Shown: positions 7,687 through 16,399 of the stretch, piece after piece | Position numbering within the stretch: the stretch's first letter is position 1 | How the letters are laid out: each line of letters begins with the position of its first letter | Origin: Candidatus Gastranaerophilales bacterium | GTDB taxonomy: Bacteria; Cyanobacteriota; Vampirovibrionia; Gastranaerophilales; Gastranaerophilaceae | Direction: 5' to 3' | NCBI GenBank assembly: GCA_944322785.1 | Contig: CALUPW010000001.1 | Span: 186,001 to 250,000, forward strand | Length of the DNA stretch: 64,000 nucleotides | Made by a program: the position numbers and the translations under genes | Notes under the pieces: generated by a model | Seen by the model: the letters and a program-made list of their open reading frames with translations, nothing else | The model's database searches: none | Told to the model about the DNA's origin: nothing

Positions 7687-8928
7687 TTAGAGTAAAACTC
7701 CACCATACTCTTTATATAAAGCTATTACTTCATTAGATAAGTTGCGACCTTCAACCAAGTAAGAAAAAGTTTCAGCAAGAAATTCTGCAGGATTTTCTGT
7801 TGCATATGAAGATACTTCACCAGCTACTTTGATTTTTTGAGTATTTCCGAGCCATTCTCTTAATTCTTTTGGATATGAACTTTTGTTTTCATCATAAAAT
7901 GCTTTTACATAAGATCTTTTAGATATGTAAGGGTCGTTCAAATGCCCAAATTCATGATAAATAGATTTAAAACAGCTTGATAATACAAATGGTTTTTTAA
8001 TATTTGCTTCTCTGATATACTTCATCAGAAGCGTTTCTTGTTCATCAGTTGTCATTTTTGCAATTTTATTAATATCGACTTCTAAACCAAGTGATATTAA
8101 TCTTTCTTTAGCAGAACTGTTATTTAATATAGCCTTGATTTTTTTTATCGGATTTGATAAGAAACTGTTTGTTTCCGCAGTTGCCGTTAGCAAGTTTTCA
8201 AAGAGTTCAATTTTCTCATTAAAACTACATTGATTTTTACTAAATTTGCGCAATTTTGGCAGCAATTCTTTTATAATATTTGTTGAATATATATCAGGGG
8301 AACTGAATTTACCATTTTGTATCGTAATAAGAGAACCTCCTTTTAGATAGTTGTTAATCGTCTTGTCAATATCTTCAAAGACTAATTTGTTAATGTCTAG
8401 ACGTTGGCTGCCTCCATCGATTTGCAATATTGTTTGATCATCTATGGACTCATAATGAATGCTTTTCGGGATTTTAGTTTTTCCTTTTAATTTGTTACAG
8501 ATGTTGACAATTCCTTCATTAATCCAGTTCACAATATCAATATCTTTGGCACTAAATCCACCATATTCCTTAATTCCTAAATGAGTTTTACCAAACTCTA
8601 TAGCCTCTTCAATAGTTTTTGCTGGAGTAAATTCAATGTGTTCTGCAAGTTTCTTAGCTTCTGATACTTTACCTTTTGAAGCTAGGGCAATGCATGTACC
8701 AACTAATGCTAATGCACCAAAACCGATACCTACTTTTGCCATAGTTGATAATTGTTGTTTTGGGGTATTTTCTGTATTAGAATTTCCTTTAAAAGTAAAG
8801 GTGTCTTTCTGTAAAGGTGCTAAATAACTATTCTTTGTTGAATATGCAGGTTTCCCTGCTGAATAAAAGGCTTTATATACACCGTTTTGACTATTATTAC
8901 CAATTTGTTCTACTGTTATGTTTTGCAT
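7687..8928 (-). CDS. putative zinc metalloprotease with one membrane segment (lineage-type FKG protein)
   Basis: 413 residues. The N-terminal 60 residues are low-complexity and polar and end in DTFTFKGN, a short motif also seen in two other unrelated proteins here. A hydrophobic segment follows (about residues 63-82, KVGIGFGALALVGTCIALA). Near the C-terminus, YHEFGHLND supplies an HExxH zinc site, and about 60 residues later NPAEFLAETFSYL supplies a likely glutamate ligand, an arrangement seen in lethal-factor-like and related peptidases. I infer a membrane-attached or exported peptidase; its substrate is unknown. It is the only gene between the two copies of the tmRNA 3' end, which suggests it was carried in by an element. 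Confidence 0.6.
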   Translation of the reverse strand: MQNITVEQIGNNSQNGVYKAFYSAGKPAYSTKNSYLAPLQKDTFTFKGNSNTENTPKQQLSTMAKVGIGFGALALVGTCIALASKGKVSEAKKLAEHIEFTPAKTIEEAIEFGKTHLGIKEYGGFSAKDIDIVNWINEGIVNICNKLKGKTKIPKSIHYESIDDQTILQIDGGSQRLDINKLVFEDIDKTINNYLKGGSLITIQNGKFSSPDIYSTNIIKELLPKLRKFSKNQCSFNEKIELFENLLTATAETNSFLSNPIKKIKAILNNSSAKERLISLGLEVDINKIAKMTTDEQETLLMKYIREANIKKPFVLSSCFKSIYHEFGHLNDPYISKRSYVKAFYDENKSSYPKELREWLGNTQKIKVAGEVSSYATENPAEFLAETFSYLVEGRNLSNEVIALYKEYGGVLL

Positions 8929-9296
8929 TTTGTATTTCTAACCTTACACTTATACACGTATATAAAGTTAGAAGCTTCTTAAATATTGACAAAATATTAA
9001 GACATTTACTTCAAATTGTTACATTTTAAAATATTCAAATTCTTAGCACCTAACATTACTTCAGTTGTCCAAAATACTCAAACCATCTGCGCCAAGAAAT
9101 CAAACAATGTGCTCTTTTATAGAAGGCTTGACGACAAAATGGCAGCGCCATTGCCGGCGTCAACCGCAGACCCGTTAAATGCGAGCGACCAAGACACTCC
9201 CGCCGTCTCCACCATTAAAATTCATAAACTTTTTATAGCCGCATTTTCAATAGCATTTTCCCAGCACAGTGCGGGTTTTCGCTAATTTAAGAGAAT
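8929..9296. other. gene-free stretch containing the displaced tmRNA end
   Basis: The left 100 bases are AT-rich and would hold the promoter of the minus-strand metalloprotease gene. The right half (about 9120-9285) is richer in G+C and contains the repeat of the tmRNA 3' end. An 89-codon plus-strand frame (9016-9285) runs through the repeat and has no recognisable protein features, so I do not call it a gene. Confidence 0.5.
9196..9214 (+). repeat. att-like direct repeat, copy 2, with CCA
   Basis: ACTCCCGCCGTCTCCA (9196-9211) matches the tmRNA 3' end exactly and is followed by CCA in the right place (discriminator A at 9211, CCA at 9212-9214). The tmRNA gene itself lacks that CCA. This is what the original 3' end would look like after an element integrated into tmRNA and replaced it. 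Confidence 0.55.
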
Positions 9297-9698
9297 TTAT
9301 TTGATATAATTTTTAGAGAATTTTATCACGCTTGCATATAAATTTTGAGGAGGAATTTTATTAGTATTATAATTTCCTTTTGTCATTGTTCCTGAATCCT
9401 CGTTTGAACTGATTTCCTCTACAATTTCAACAGTACATCTGCAATTTGGGTGAGGTTTTTCTGGAACTTCTTCATAAAAATCAAATTCTTCACCATCTAA
9501 AGATTTGCATACATCACATGTATTCTCGCTATTTTCAGAGTGCCAAATATATTTGTTATAACTAATACCGCCCTTCAAGAGGATATTTTCAATATTTTCT
9601 TTTTCTTCATGAGCATCCTGAACATAATTATTTTCATTCAGTTTTTTATATCTATGCAAGGATTTGCCAATACTTTGCAAATCAATAAATTTTTTCAA
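9297..9698 (-). CDS. MuF / SPP1 gp7-like minor head protein, C-terminal fragment
   Basis: 133 residues from a TTG at 9698. The middle reads WHSENSENTCDVCKSLDGEE followed by HPNCRCTVEIV, the cysteine-rich end of phage Mu gpF / SPP1 gp7 minor head proteins (W-x-T/S, C-x-x-C, HPNCRC). Full-length family members are several hundred residues; here the frame opens only just upstream of the TTG, so the N-terminal portal-binding part is missing. The gene has no ATG, no Shine-Dalgarno and no other phage genes around it. I regard it as a prophage relic that may no longer be functional, next to the tmRNA integration site. Confidence 0.55.
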   Translation of the reverse strand: MKKFIDLQSIGKSLHRYKKLNENNYVQDAHEEKENIENILLKGGISYNKYIWHSENSENTCDVCKSLDGEEFDFYEEVPEKPHPNCRCTVEIVEEISSNEDSGTMTKGNYNTNKIPPQNLYASVIKFSKNYIK

Positions 9699-9784
9699 AT
9701 TTTTTTTTGCAACAGGATTTGAAGATTACGAAACAAACTTTGTGCAATAATGTTAATTACAGAAATTAATGATAGAATAGTTAT

Positions 9785-10489
9785 ATGAAAAAAGAGTTTC
9801 TTAAGGAAATTTTGAATCTTAAAAATCCTACACAGGCAAAACTTAATACACGCTTTTACAAAACAGGAAAAGGTGAATATTCAGAGCATGATATATTTTT
9901 AGGGCTTGTTTCCGCTCAAAACAGAGCTATTGCAAAAAAATATTATAAGTCCTTGGCTCCGGCGGAACTTGAGGAGCTTTTGCACAACAAATATCATGAA
10001 ATCCGTATGACAACGCTTTTTATGCTTGTTTTAAAATACAAACATGCCGATTTTGAACTTAAAAAAGAGATTTTTGAAATTTATATAAATAATTATGCAT
10101 ATATAAATAACTGGGATCTTGTTGACAATTCAGCCCCGTATATTGCGGGTGATTACGTATTTAATTACGGAGGATTGGATGTTTTACAGCGGCTTGCAAA
10201 GAGCGGTCATCTCTGGGCAGAACGGATATCCGTTGTTGCATCTCTTTATTTTATTAAAAAACAGAGTTTTGATTACCCGTTAAAAGTATGCGAATACTTT
10301 TTGCCGCACAATCATGATTTAATCCACAAAGCTGTCGGCTGGATGCTTCGTGAAGTCGGTAAACAGGATATAAATGTTCTTGAAGAATTTCTAGAAAAAT
10401 TTACGCTTAAAATGTCCAGAACAACTTTGAGATATGCAATAGAACGATTTGATGAAGATATGCGGAAACATTATCTTTTGATGAAATAA
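9785..10489 (+). CDS. AlkD-family DNA alkylation repair glycosylase
   Basis: 234 residues of HEAT-like helical repeats. The segment YINNWDLVDNSAP (about residues 106-118) carries the Trp and Asp expected in the AlkD active cleft, and SGHLWAERISVVAS carries the second conserved Trp/Arg block. Known members remove N3- and N7-alkylated purines without base flipping. The start ATG has no ribosome binding site; TAGAAT (9773-9778) lies 6 bases before it, so the mRNA is probably leaderless. It is monocistronic. Confidence 0.88.
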   Translation: MKKEFLKEILNLKNPTQAKLNTRFYKTGKGEYSEHDIFLGLVSAQNRAIAKKYYKSLAPAELEELLHNKYHEIRMTTLFMLVLKYKHADFELKKEIFEIYINNYAYINNWDLVDNSAPYIAGDYVFNYGGLDVLQRLAKSGHLWAERISVVASLYFIKKQSFDYPLKVCEYFLPHNHDLIHKAVGWMLREVGKQDINVLEEFLEKFTLKMSRTTLRYAIERFDEDMRKHYLLMK

Positions 10490-10528
10490 AATCTTCAGGA
10501 CAAATATGGCTTAAGAAACTGCACCGGT

Positions 10529-11752
10529 TCAGATTTTTTTGAAAATAAGAGAGGTGTTTATTCCGCCGAATGCAAAATTGTTTGACATAACGATTTTGTT
10601 ATTCATTTCAAGACCTTCATGTTTTATATAACCCAGCGGTGCGCAGTTTTCATCAATTTCATTAAGATTTAATGTCGGATGATACCAGTTGCTGTTCATC
10701 ATTTTTACTGTCAAAATTGCTTCAATTGCGCCGCAGGCACCTAAAGTGTGTCCGGTATAACTTTTTAATGAACTTATAGGAACTTTTCTTTTGAAAACAT
10801 TGTATGTTGCAGCGGATTCTGCAACATCTCCCTGCATGGTTGCTGTTCCGTGGGCATTGATATATCCGATTTCATCCGGTGAAATTTTTGCATATTTTAA
10901 TGCCTCAACCATTGCATTTCCCATTGTTTCAGCATTAGGATTCGTAATATGGGTACCGTCTGTAGTGTTTCCGTAGCCGATAATTTCTGCATAAATTTTT
11001 GCGCCGCGTTTTTTGGCATGTTCATATTCTTCAAGAATTAAAGTTCCAGCACCTGCTCCAATTACAAGACCGTCACGGTTTTTATCAAAAGGTGAAGGTG
11101 TAAGTTCCGGCGTTTCATTTTTCAAACTTGTTGCATAAAGAGTGTCAAAGATTGCAATATGAGTAGGGTTAAGTTCCTCAGCGCCGCCTGCAATCATAAC
11201 TGTTTGATAACCGTCTTTTATTGCTTCATAAGCAGCTCCGATACCCATTGATCCTGATGTGCAGGCGGTGGACGTCGGGATTAGACGTCCTTTTGTTTTG
11301 AAATAGAGTGAAATATTTACGGCTGCCGTCTGCGCCATCATTTTAACGTATGAACCTGAGTTAAGATTTTTGACTTCTTTGTCAATCTGCATTGAATAAA
11401 AATCAATAAGTGTTGTTAATGATCCCGATGATGAACCGTAGGCAACCCCCGTTTGACCGTTTACAATTATTTCATCGTTCAAAAGTCCTGCGTCAATAAG
11501 GGCTTTTTCTGCGGTTGCAACGCTCATAATTGCGACTTCACCCATTGTTCGGGTAATTTTCCTCGTAAAATGCTCAGGCGGAACAAAATCCTTGACAGGG
11601 GATGACAGTCTTGTATTCAATTTTTTGTACTGTTCAAGTTCCGGTGTATAACAAATACAGTTTTTGTACGTTTTAAGTCTTTCAAAAGCCTCATCAACTT
11701 CACAGCCTAAACTGCTGGCAAGCGCCATTCCTGTTACAACAACTCTTTTCAC
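10529..11752 (-). CDS. beta-ketoacyl-ACP synthase (aryl polyene cluster, ApeO-type)
   Basis: 407 residues, FabF-like thiolase fold. The catalytic Cys lies in STACTSGSMG (about residue 164), with the two histidines in NAHGTAT (about 300) and YTGHTLGACG (about 333). It would carry out decarboxylative chain extension on ACP. It starts at GTG 11752, overlapping the upstream reductase by GTGA, and is the last gene of the four-gene left arm. Its active site is complete, unlike the truncated chain-length-factor protein at 14079, which is a plausible partner. The ApeO name rests on cluster position and similarity, so I give no symbol. Confidence 0.9.
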   Translation of the reverse strand: MKRVVVTGMALASSLGCEVDEAFERLKTYKNCICYTPELEQYKKLNTRLSSPVKDFVPPEHFTRKITRTMGEVAIMSVATAEKALIDAGLLNDEIIVNGQTGVAYGSSSGSLTTLIDFYSMQIDKEVKNLNSGSYVKMMAQTAAVNISLYFKTKGRLIPTSTACTSGSMGIGAAYEAIKDGYQTVMIAGGAEELNPTHIAIFDTLYATSLKNETPELTPSPFDKNRDGLVIGAGAGTLILEEYEHAKKRGAKIYAEIIGYGNTTDGTHITNPNAETMGNAMVEALKYAKISPDEIGYINAHGTATMQGDVAESAATYNVFKRKVPISSLKSYTGHTLGACGAIEAILTVKMMNSNWYHPTLNLNEIDENCAPLGYIKHEGLEMNNKIVMSNNFAFGGINTSLIFKKI

Positions 11753-12477
11753 AAATAAAGACCTCCGTTTACGGAAATTACCTGTCCGGTAATATATGCG
11801 GCATCCTCACTCATCAAATAATTCGCAAGACTTGCAACTTCTTTAGCAGTTCCAGTTCTTCTCATCGGGATTATCTTTTTAAGTTCATCAACCGGTAAAT
11901 CCTTTGTCATATCAGTATCAATTACTCCGGGGGCAATACAGTTTACCGTAATTCCTCTTTTTGCAAGTTCAAGTGCAAGTGATTTTGTTGCACCGATTAT
12001 TCCGGCTTTTGAGGCACTGTAATTTACCTGTCCACGGTTTCCGGCAAGTCCAGAAACGGATGACATTGTTATAATCCGTCCTCTTATTCTTGCGGAAATC
12101 ATAGGCATTACAACAGGTTTTAAAATGTTGTAAAATCCCCCGAGATTCGTATTTAAAACCTCGTCCCACTCATCATCAGCCATTGCCGGAAAAACATTGT
12201 CTTTTGAAATCCCTGCATTTAATACAATACCGTAATAAACACCGTTTTGTTCAATATCTTTTGAAATTATTTCTTCACATTCTTTTCTGTTTGTTATGTC
12301 AAACTGCAAAATTCTTGCGTTTTGTCCGAGTTGATTGATTTGTTCTCGGACAATTTCGGCCTTTTGAAGATTACTGTTGCAATGAAGAACAATATCATAT
12401 CCGTTTTTTGCAAGATACAATGCGATTTCTCTTCCTATCCCGCGGCTTGAGCCGGTTATTAAAATATTTTCAGACAT
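11749..12477 (-). CDS. 3-oxoacyl-ACP reductase (FabG-type SDR, ApeQ-type)
   Basis: 242 residues. The NAD(P)-binding GSSRGIGREIA is at residues 8-18; the NAG block reads NAGISKD; the catalytic Ser is in MSSVSGLAG and the Tyr-x-x-x-Lys in YSASKAG. The C-terminus TGQVISVNGGLYL is standard for FabG. It reduces the keto group after each extension in the polyene cycle. It overlaps the dehydratase gene by 8 bases and the ketosynthase by 4, so the four genes are one translationally coupled unit. Confidence 0.93.
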   Translation of the reverse strand: MSENILITGSSRGIGREIALYLAKNGYDIVLHCNSNLQKAEIVREQINQLGQNARILQFDITNRKECEEIISKDIEQNGVYYGIVLNAGISKDNVFPAMADDEWDEVLNTNLGGFYNILKPVVMPMISARIRGRIITMSSVSGLAGNRGQVNYSASKAGIIGATKSLALELAKRGITVNCIAPGVIDTDMTKDLPVDELKKIIPMRRTGTAKEVASLANYLMSEDAAYITGQVISVNGGLYL

Positions 12478-12925
12478 TGAGCATTCCTATCAAATTTATC
12501 TCGTTTGCAGGCATATAAGCATTTATTGTTGCTTGCGCACAAACTTCTCCCTCATTATAAATTAAACACTCAAACGAAACAAGTTCATTATCCGAAAAAA
12601 CTTCTTTTGCTGTTATTTCGTAAATTTTTCCGTTTTCAAAGAATTCAATATTTGAGTTAAAAATCCTTGTACCAAGTAAAAATCCTATTCTGGGACGTTT
12701 CATGTTGTTTTTGAAGTATGAATAACAGCCGATTGTCTGCGCCATAAATTCAATGCCGGTGATTGCCGAAATTCCGTTTAGAGATTTGTCAAAAAACATT
12801 TTTTCCGGATAAATTTTTACAACGGTTTTTACCGTATGTTCATCCAGATTGTAATCAATAATATCATCAATCAGGATTATCGGATGTTTGTGCGGCAAAA
12901 CTTTTTCCAAATCATATTCCGGCAT
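12470..12925 (-). CDS. hotdog-fold 3-hydroxyacyl-ACP dehydratase (ApeP-type)
   Basis: 151 residues. LPHKHPIILIDDI near the start corresponds to the FabZ/FabA LPHRxPFLLVD block with the catalytic His, and GIEFMAQTIG supplies the acidic residue on the central helix. It would remove water to form the trans double bond in each cycle. Its ATG overlaps the stop of the preceding ketosynthase in TAATG. A second hotdog dehydratase is fused to the ligase at 16392, so the cluster has two, as known aryl polyene clusters do. Confidence 0.85.
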   Translation of the reverse strand: MPEYDLEKVLPHKHPIILIDDIIDYNLDEHTVKTVVKIYPEKMFFDKSLNGISAITGIEFMAQTIGCYSYFKNNMKRPRIGFLLGTRIFNSNIEFFENGKIYEITAKEVFSDNELVSFECLIYNEGEVCAQATINAYMPANEINLIGMLNV

Positions 12926-14049
12926 TAGTTTCTCCCTAAAATTATTACTGCATTGGTTCCGCCAAAACCGAATGCATTGGATAAAACATTATCAATTTTT
13001 TTGTCGGCGGATTTTGTAATAAGATTAATTTTCGGCAATTCAAAATCATACTCTCCGTCATAAACATGCGGTAAAATTTTGTTAAATTTGATAGTATGAC
13101 AGCAAAGGGCTGTTTCCAGAGAGGCAGCAGCACCGAGACAATGACCTGTCAAAGGTTTTGTCGAACTTGCTTCAACGCATGAGCCGAAAATATTGTAAAC
13201 GGCGTTTGCTTCCATCAAATCATTTGATTTTGTGCCTGTTCCGTGAAGATTTATGTAATCAACAGCATCAGGTTCAAGATTTGCTTCATCAAGAGCCATT
13301 TTAATTGCCCTTGCTGCTTCATAACCTTTCGGATCCGGTGTTGCAGCATGGTAGGCGTCTGATGTTTCTCCTATTCCTTTAATCAGGATACCGGAATCGT
13401 TTTTTTCAACTACAAACAGTGCAGCTGCTTCCCCGATGTTAATTCCGTTTCTGTTTTTTGAAAATGGGTTTGATTTTTGATGCGACAGAACTTCAAGCGA
13501 ATGAAAACCGAAAATAGGAAGTTTTGCAAGACTATCAACGCCTGCAACGATTACAGCATCACAGATTTCGTTGTTTATAAGTTTTCTTGCCGTGGAAAAA
13601 GCTTTTACGCCAGAGGAACATGCTGTTGAAACACTTTCATAGAACCCTTTTAAGCGTAAATGATTATGTATAAATTCTGCGGGATTTCCGATTTCAAAAT
13701 GTTTTTTAATTTTTGATTTTTCATATTCTTCAATTCCCGAATTTGTTGTTGCTGCTACAACTCCGATTTTATTTTGCGGGTATTTATTTAAAATTTCGTT
13801 AATTTTCTTATCCATTCTGTTTATCAAATAGAGTAAAAGCCTGTTTGAACGGAGATTGTAATTTATATTTAAAATATCCGGCAATTTGCAGTTGATTTTT
13901 CCGAAATAGAAAGTTTCACCTTTAATAATGCTTTCATCAGGTGTTAAAAAAGAATTTTTTCCGCACAAGGCATGTTCAAAAATCTCATCAATATTATTGC
14001 CGAGATTGCAAATTGCGTCATAACCCGTAATACAAATTCTGTTTTGCAT
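12925..14049 (-). CDS. second beta-ketoacyl-ACP synthase (ApeR-type)
   Basis: About 374 residues with the Cys-His-His triad in STACSSGVKAF (about residue 144), LHGTGTKS (about 268) and LTGHCLGAA (about 302). I choose the ATG at 14049 because TTGGAG lies 6 bases upstream; a GTG two codons earlier is less likely. In characterised clusters one ketosynthase pairs with the chain-length factor and another starts chains from the aryl precursor; which does which here cannot be told from sequence. It is the first gene of the left arm, 29 bases from the divergent right arm. Confidence 0.88.
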   Translation of the reverse strand: MQNRICITGYDAICNLGNNIDEIFEHALCGKNSFLTPDESIIKGETFYFGKINCKLPDILNINYNLRSNRLLLYLINRMDKKINEILNKYPQNKIGVVAATTNSGIEEYEKSKIKKHFEIGNPAEFIHNHLRLKGFYESVSTACSSGVKAFSTARKLINNEICDAVIVAGVDSLAKLPIFGFHSLEVLSHQKSNPFSKNRNGINIGEAAALFVVEKNDSGILIKGIGETSDAYHAATPDPKGYEAARAIKMALDEANLEPDAVDYINLHGTGTKSNDLMEANAVYNIFGSCVEASSTKPLTGHCLGAAASLETALCCHTIKFNKILPHVYDGEYDFELPKINLITKSADKKIDNVLSNAFGFGGTNAVIILGRN

Positions 14050-14078
14050 TTTCACTCCAACTATATTAGTATGTTAGC

Positions 14079-14678
14079 ATGAATCAAAAATTTTTCATAT
14101 ACAAAAGTTCTGTTTCAATTGATGAAAAACCTGATGTATCTTTTATTCCGATGATGACAAGACGAAAGCTCAGCAGACTTGCAAAAATTGCTTATTCAAC
14201 GCTTTACGGCTGTCATCCTGATTTATCGGAGGGGGTAAATCTTGTCTTTGCATCTCATTACGGTGAGTTTGATATTCTTGAAAATTTGATTGAGCAGTAC
14301 AGTTCAGAAAATGAGGTTTCGCCGATACTGTTCAGCTCTTCAGTTCATAATGCAGCAATCGGTAATTATTCACTTCTTAATAATATAAAAAACAAATATA
14401 ATGCCGTTTCTGCCGGTGAAAACAGCATTTCAAACGGTTTGCTTGAAGCTTTTACGGAATCTGAAAAAACTCTTTTTTGTTATGCTGATACACTTCCTTA
14501 TTCAAAAAGTCTTTCGTGTTTTGTCGGGCATGAGGAGGCTGAAAATTCTGATGAAATTCAAATTATAATGACTGAAAATTTGCCAAACGGGCAGGAATTT
14601 GAAAGGTTTGCAAGATTTTTGAACAAAGAAACCGATGAGTTTGAGGCACCGATTTATACATTAAGGAGAATGAAATGA
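14079..14678 (+). CDS. ketosynthase-like chain-length factor (ApeC-type)
   Basis: 199 residues, about half a normal ketosynthase. VSPILFSSSVHNAAIGNYSL matches the beta-ketoacyl synthase N-terminal-like family (chain length factor) in which the catalytic Cys is absent: the corresponding spot has no cysteine nucleophile. Such proteins pair with an active ketosynthase and set product length. No Shine-Dalgarno precedes the ATG; a TAGTAT hexamer 6 bases upstream fits leaderless start. It overlaps the next gene by ATGA. Confidence 0.75.
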   Translation: MNQKFFIYKSSVSIDEKPDVSFIPMMTRRKLSRLAKIAYSTLYGCHPDLSEGVNLVFASHYGEFDILENLIEQYSSENEVSPILFSSSVHNAAIGNYSLLNNIKNKYNAVSAGENSISNGLLEAFTESEKTLFCYADTLPYSKSLSCFVGHEEAENSDEIQIIMTENLPNGQEFERFARFLNKETDEFEAPIYTLRRMK

Positions 14679-15409
14679 TCAGATTTTTCCGTTCTTGTCT
14701 GATAATCCTTTGTTTTATTTTGTTCGGGATTGGAGCTGCGATAATAAGTTTTGTTATTTTCCCGTGTATAGCTCTAACAAGACCGGAGGAAAAACGAAAA
14801 TATTTATATGCAGAAGTTATTCATAAAGCCTGGAATTGGTTTATAAGAGATTTACAGAGAATCGGGATTATAAAAATCAATGTTTCGGATATGGAAAGAC
14901 TTAAAAATTTATCGGGAAAGGTTATTGTTGCAAGCCATCCGACGTTCATTGATGTTGTAATTTTAATCGGATTAATTCCTAAATCAACCTGTCTTGCCAA
15001 AAAAGAAACTCTTAAAAATCCGTTATTTCGAAATATTGTAAAGTCTATTTATATTATTAACGATATAGATTTTGAAAAGTTAAAGGCCGATACGGACAGA
15101 TTTTTAAAGGAAGGGTTTAATATTATAATTTTTCCTTCAGGCACCAGAACCAAACCGGGGGAAGATTTTAAAATACACAAAGGTTCTGCAGCTATTGCCC
15201 TCAATTCAAATTCCGGAATTATTCCCGTAAAAATTACAACAGACTATCCTTTTTTGCAAAAAGGCCGGCCTGTTTATGACATAGGTGAAAAATACGTGAG
15301 CTATTATCTTGAAATAAAGCCTCAAATTGATGTAAACAAATATTCGGATATGCCACGGATCAAGGCTCGTAATTTTATTTGCGCACAAATTAAAGCCGAT
15401 ATTATTTGA
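14675..15409 (+). CDS. 1-acyl-glycerol-3-phosphate acyltransferase family protein (ApeD-type)
   Basis: 244 residues with an N-terminal membrane helix (residues 3-30). The acyltransferase HX4D motif is HPTFID (His about residue 88), and the substrate motif reads FPSGTRTKPG. Both match the PlsC family. In this context it probably transfers the polyene acyl chain from ACP to a membrane glycerolipid or an intermediate, so the pigment becomes membrane anchored (inference). AGGAG precedes the ATG. Confidence 0.85.
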   Translation: MIRFFRSCLIILCFILFGIGAAIISFVIFPCIALTRPEEKRKYLYAEVIHKAWNWFIRDLQRIGIIKINVSDMERLKNLSGKVIVASHPTFIDVVILIGLIPKSTCLAKKETLKNPLFRNIVKSIYIINDIDFEKLKADTDRFLKEGFNIIIFPSGTRTKPGEDFKIHKGSAAIALNSNSGIIPVKITTDYPFLQKGRPVYDIGEKYVSYYLEIKPQIDVNKYSDMPRIKARNFICAQIKADII

Positions 15410-15491
15410 CTTTGTTAACAAGTTAGATTATCATAAAAGAGAAAGGCAGGCGGATTTTAATAAATTGAACCGCCAAAAAGCAGGCTGGAAG

Positions 15492-15749
15492 ATGATTGTT
15501 GATGAAATAAAACAACTTATTATAGATACACTGGATTTGGAGGATATCACACCTCAGGATATTGATGAAAATGCGCCGCTCTTTATTGACGGTCTTGGAT
15601 TGGATTCAATAGACGCTCTCGAATTGGGAATGGCATTAAAGAAAAAATACAATCTCAAAATGGGTTCAAATAACGATGAAAATAAAGAATATTTTTATTC
15701 TGTAAAAACTCTTGCGGATTTTGTCGATTCTCAAACTAAACAGGGTTAA
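15492..15749 (+). CDS. acyl carrier protein 1 (ApeE-type)
   Basis: 85 residues from the ATG at 15492. The phosphopantetheine attachment serine is Ser39 in GLGLDSIDALEL. An in-frame TTG at 15465 would add nine residues, but the ATG start aligns with the usual ACP N-terminus (MIVDEIKQLIIDTLDLEDI). It carries the starter and/or growing chain as a thioester. It needs the phosphopantetheinyl transferase encoded at 21474. Confidence 0.88.
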   Translation: MIVDEIKQLIIDTLDLEDITPQDIDENAPLFIDGLGLDSIDALELGMALKKKYNLKMGSNNDENKEYFYSVKTLADFVDSQTKQG

Positions 15750-15752
15750 AGT

Positions 15753-16004
15753 ATGAGTGAAAAATTTACAAAAGAAAACATATTGAAACAACTTACTTCA
15801 ATACTTGTTGAAGACTTTGAAATTGATGAAAAACAGATTACGCCGGAGGCTCATTTGTTTGAAGATTTGGATTTGGACAGTATTGATGCAGTCGACCTTG
15901 CCGTGCGTGTTCAGCAGTTTACTGGGAAAAAAATTCCGCCGGAAAATTTTAAACAGATTAAAACAATTGAAGATGTTGTAAATGCGATTGAAGAACTGTT
16001 ATGA
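15753..16004 (+). CDS. acyl carrier protein 2 (ApeF-type)
   Basis: 83 residues with Ser43 in DLDLDSIDAVDLAV as the prosthetic-group site. It lies three bases after the first ACP gene and overlaps the next by four. Two dissimilar ACPs side by side are a hallmark of aryl polyene clusters, where one takes the aryl starter and the other the malonyl or extension chain; the assignment between the two is not decidable here. Confidence 0.9.
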   Translation: MSEKFTKENILKQLTSILVEDFEIDEKQITPEAHLFEDLDLDSIDAVDLAVRVQQFTGKKIPPENFKQIKTIEDVVNAIEELL

Positions 16005-16399
16005 AAGTAATTTTCCCTCTGATTTTTACATTTGTGGTAATTGGTGTTTTTCATTTTACACACCTTAATGCGCTTAAATTTTATCCGGCGCTTATAAATT
16101 TGTTAATATTTTCAATATTTTTTTCATCAACATTTACAAAAGAAACAATTATCCAGAAATTTGCCAGAATGATGGAAGGAAAAGAGCTGCCGGAAATTGT
16201 TAAAGATTATACCCGAAAACTCACATATATATGGTGCGTTTTTTTAATGTTTAATTTTATTCTTTCTTCTGCTACAATATTCATGAGTTCAAAAGTCTGG
16301 ACAATTTATAACGGATTTGTTTCATATTTTTTGACGGGGCTTTTATTTGCGGTCGAATATATTATACGACTCCGTTTTAAGAGAAAGCATAATGTTTAA
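16001..16399 (+). CDS. small polytopic membrane protein of the polyene cluster (ApeG-type)
   Basis: 132 residues with about four hydrophobic segments: residues 3-22, 27-44, 75-95 and 103-124. A conserved-looking cytoplasmic loop reads TKETIIQKFARMMEGKELPE. It resembles the COG4648-type membrane protein found next to the ACPs and ligase in characterised clusters; its role is unknown, perhaps anchoring the synthase to the membrane. Overlaps both neighbours. Confidence 0.7.
   Translation: MKVIFPLIFTFVVIGVFHFTHLNALKFYPALINLLIFSIFFSSTFTKETIIQKFARMMEGKELPEIVKDYTRKLTYIWCVFLMFNFILSSATIFMSSKVWTIYNGFVSYFLTGLLFAVEYIIRLRFKRKHNV

Noticed and set aside
9016-9285. 89-codon plus-strand frame across the tmRNA-end repeat
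   Set aside because: It runs through the non-coding repeat, lacks a ribosome site and has no recognisable content.
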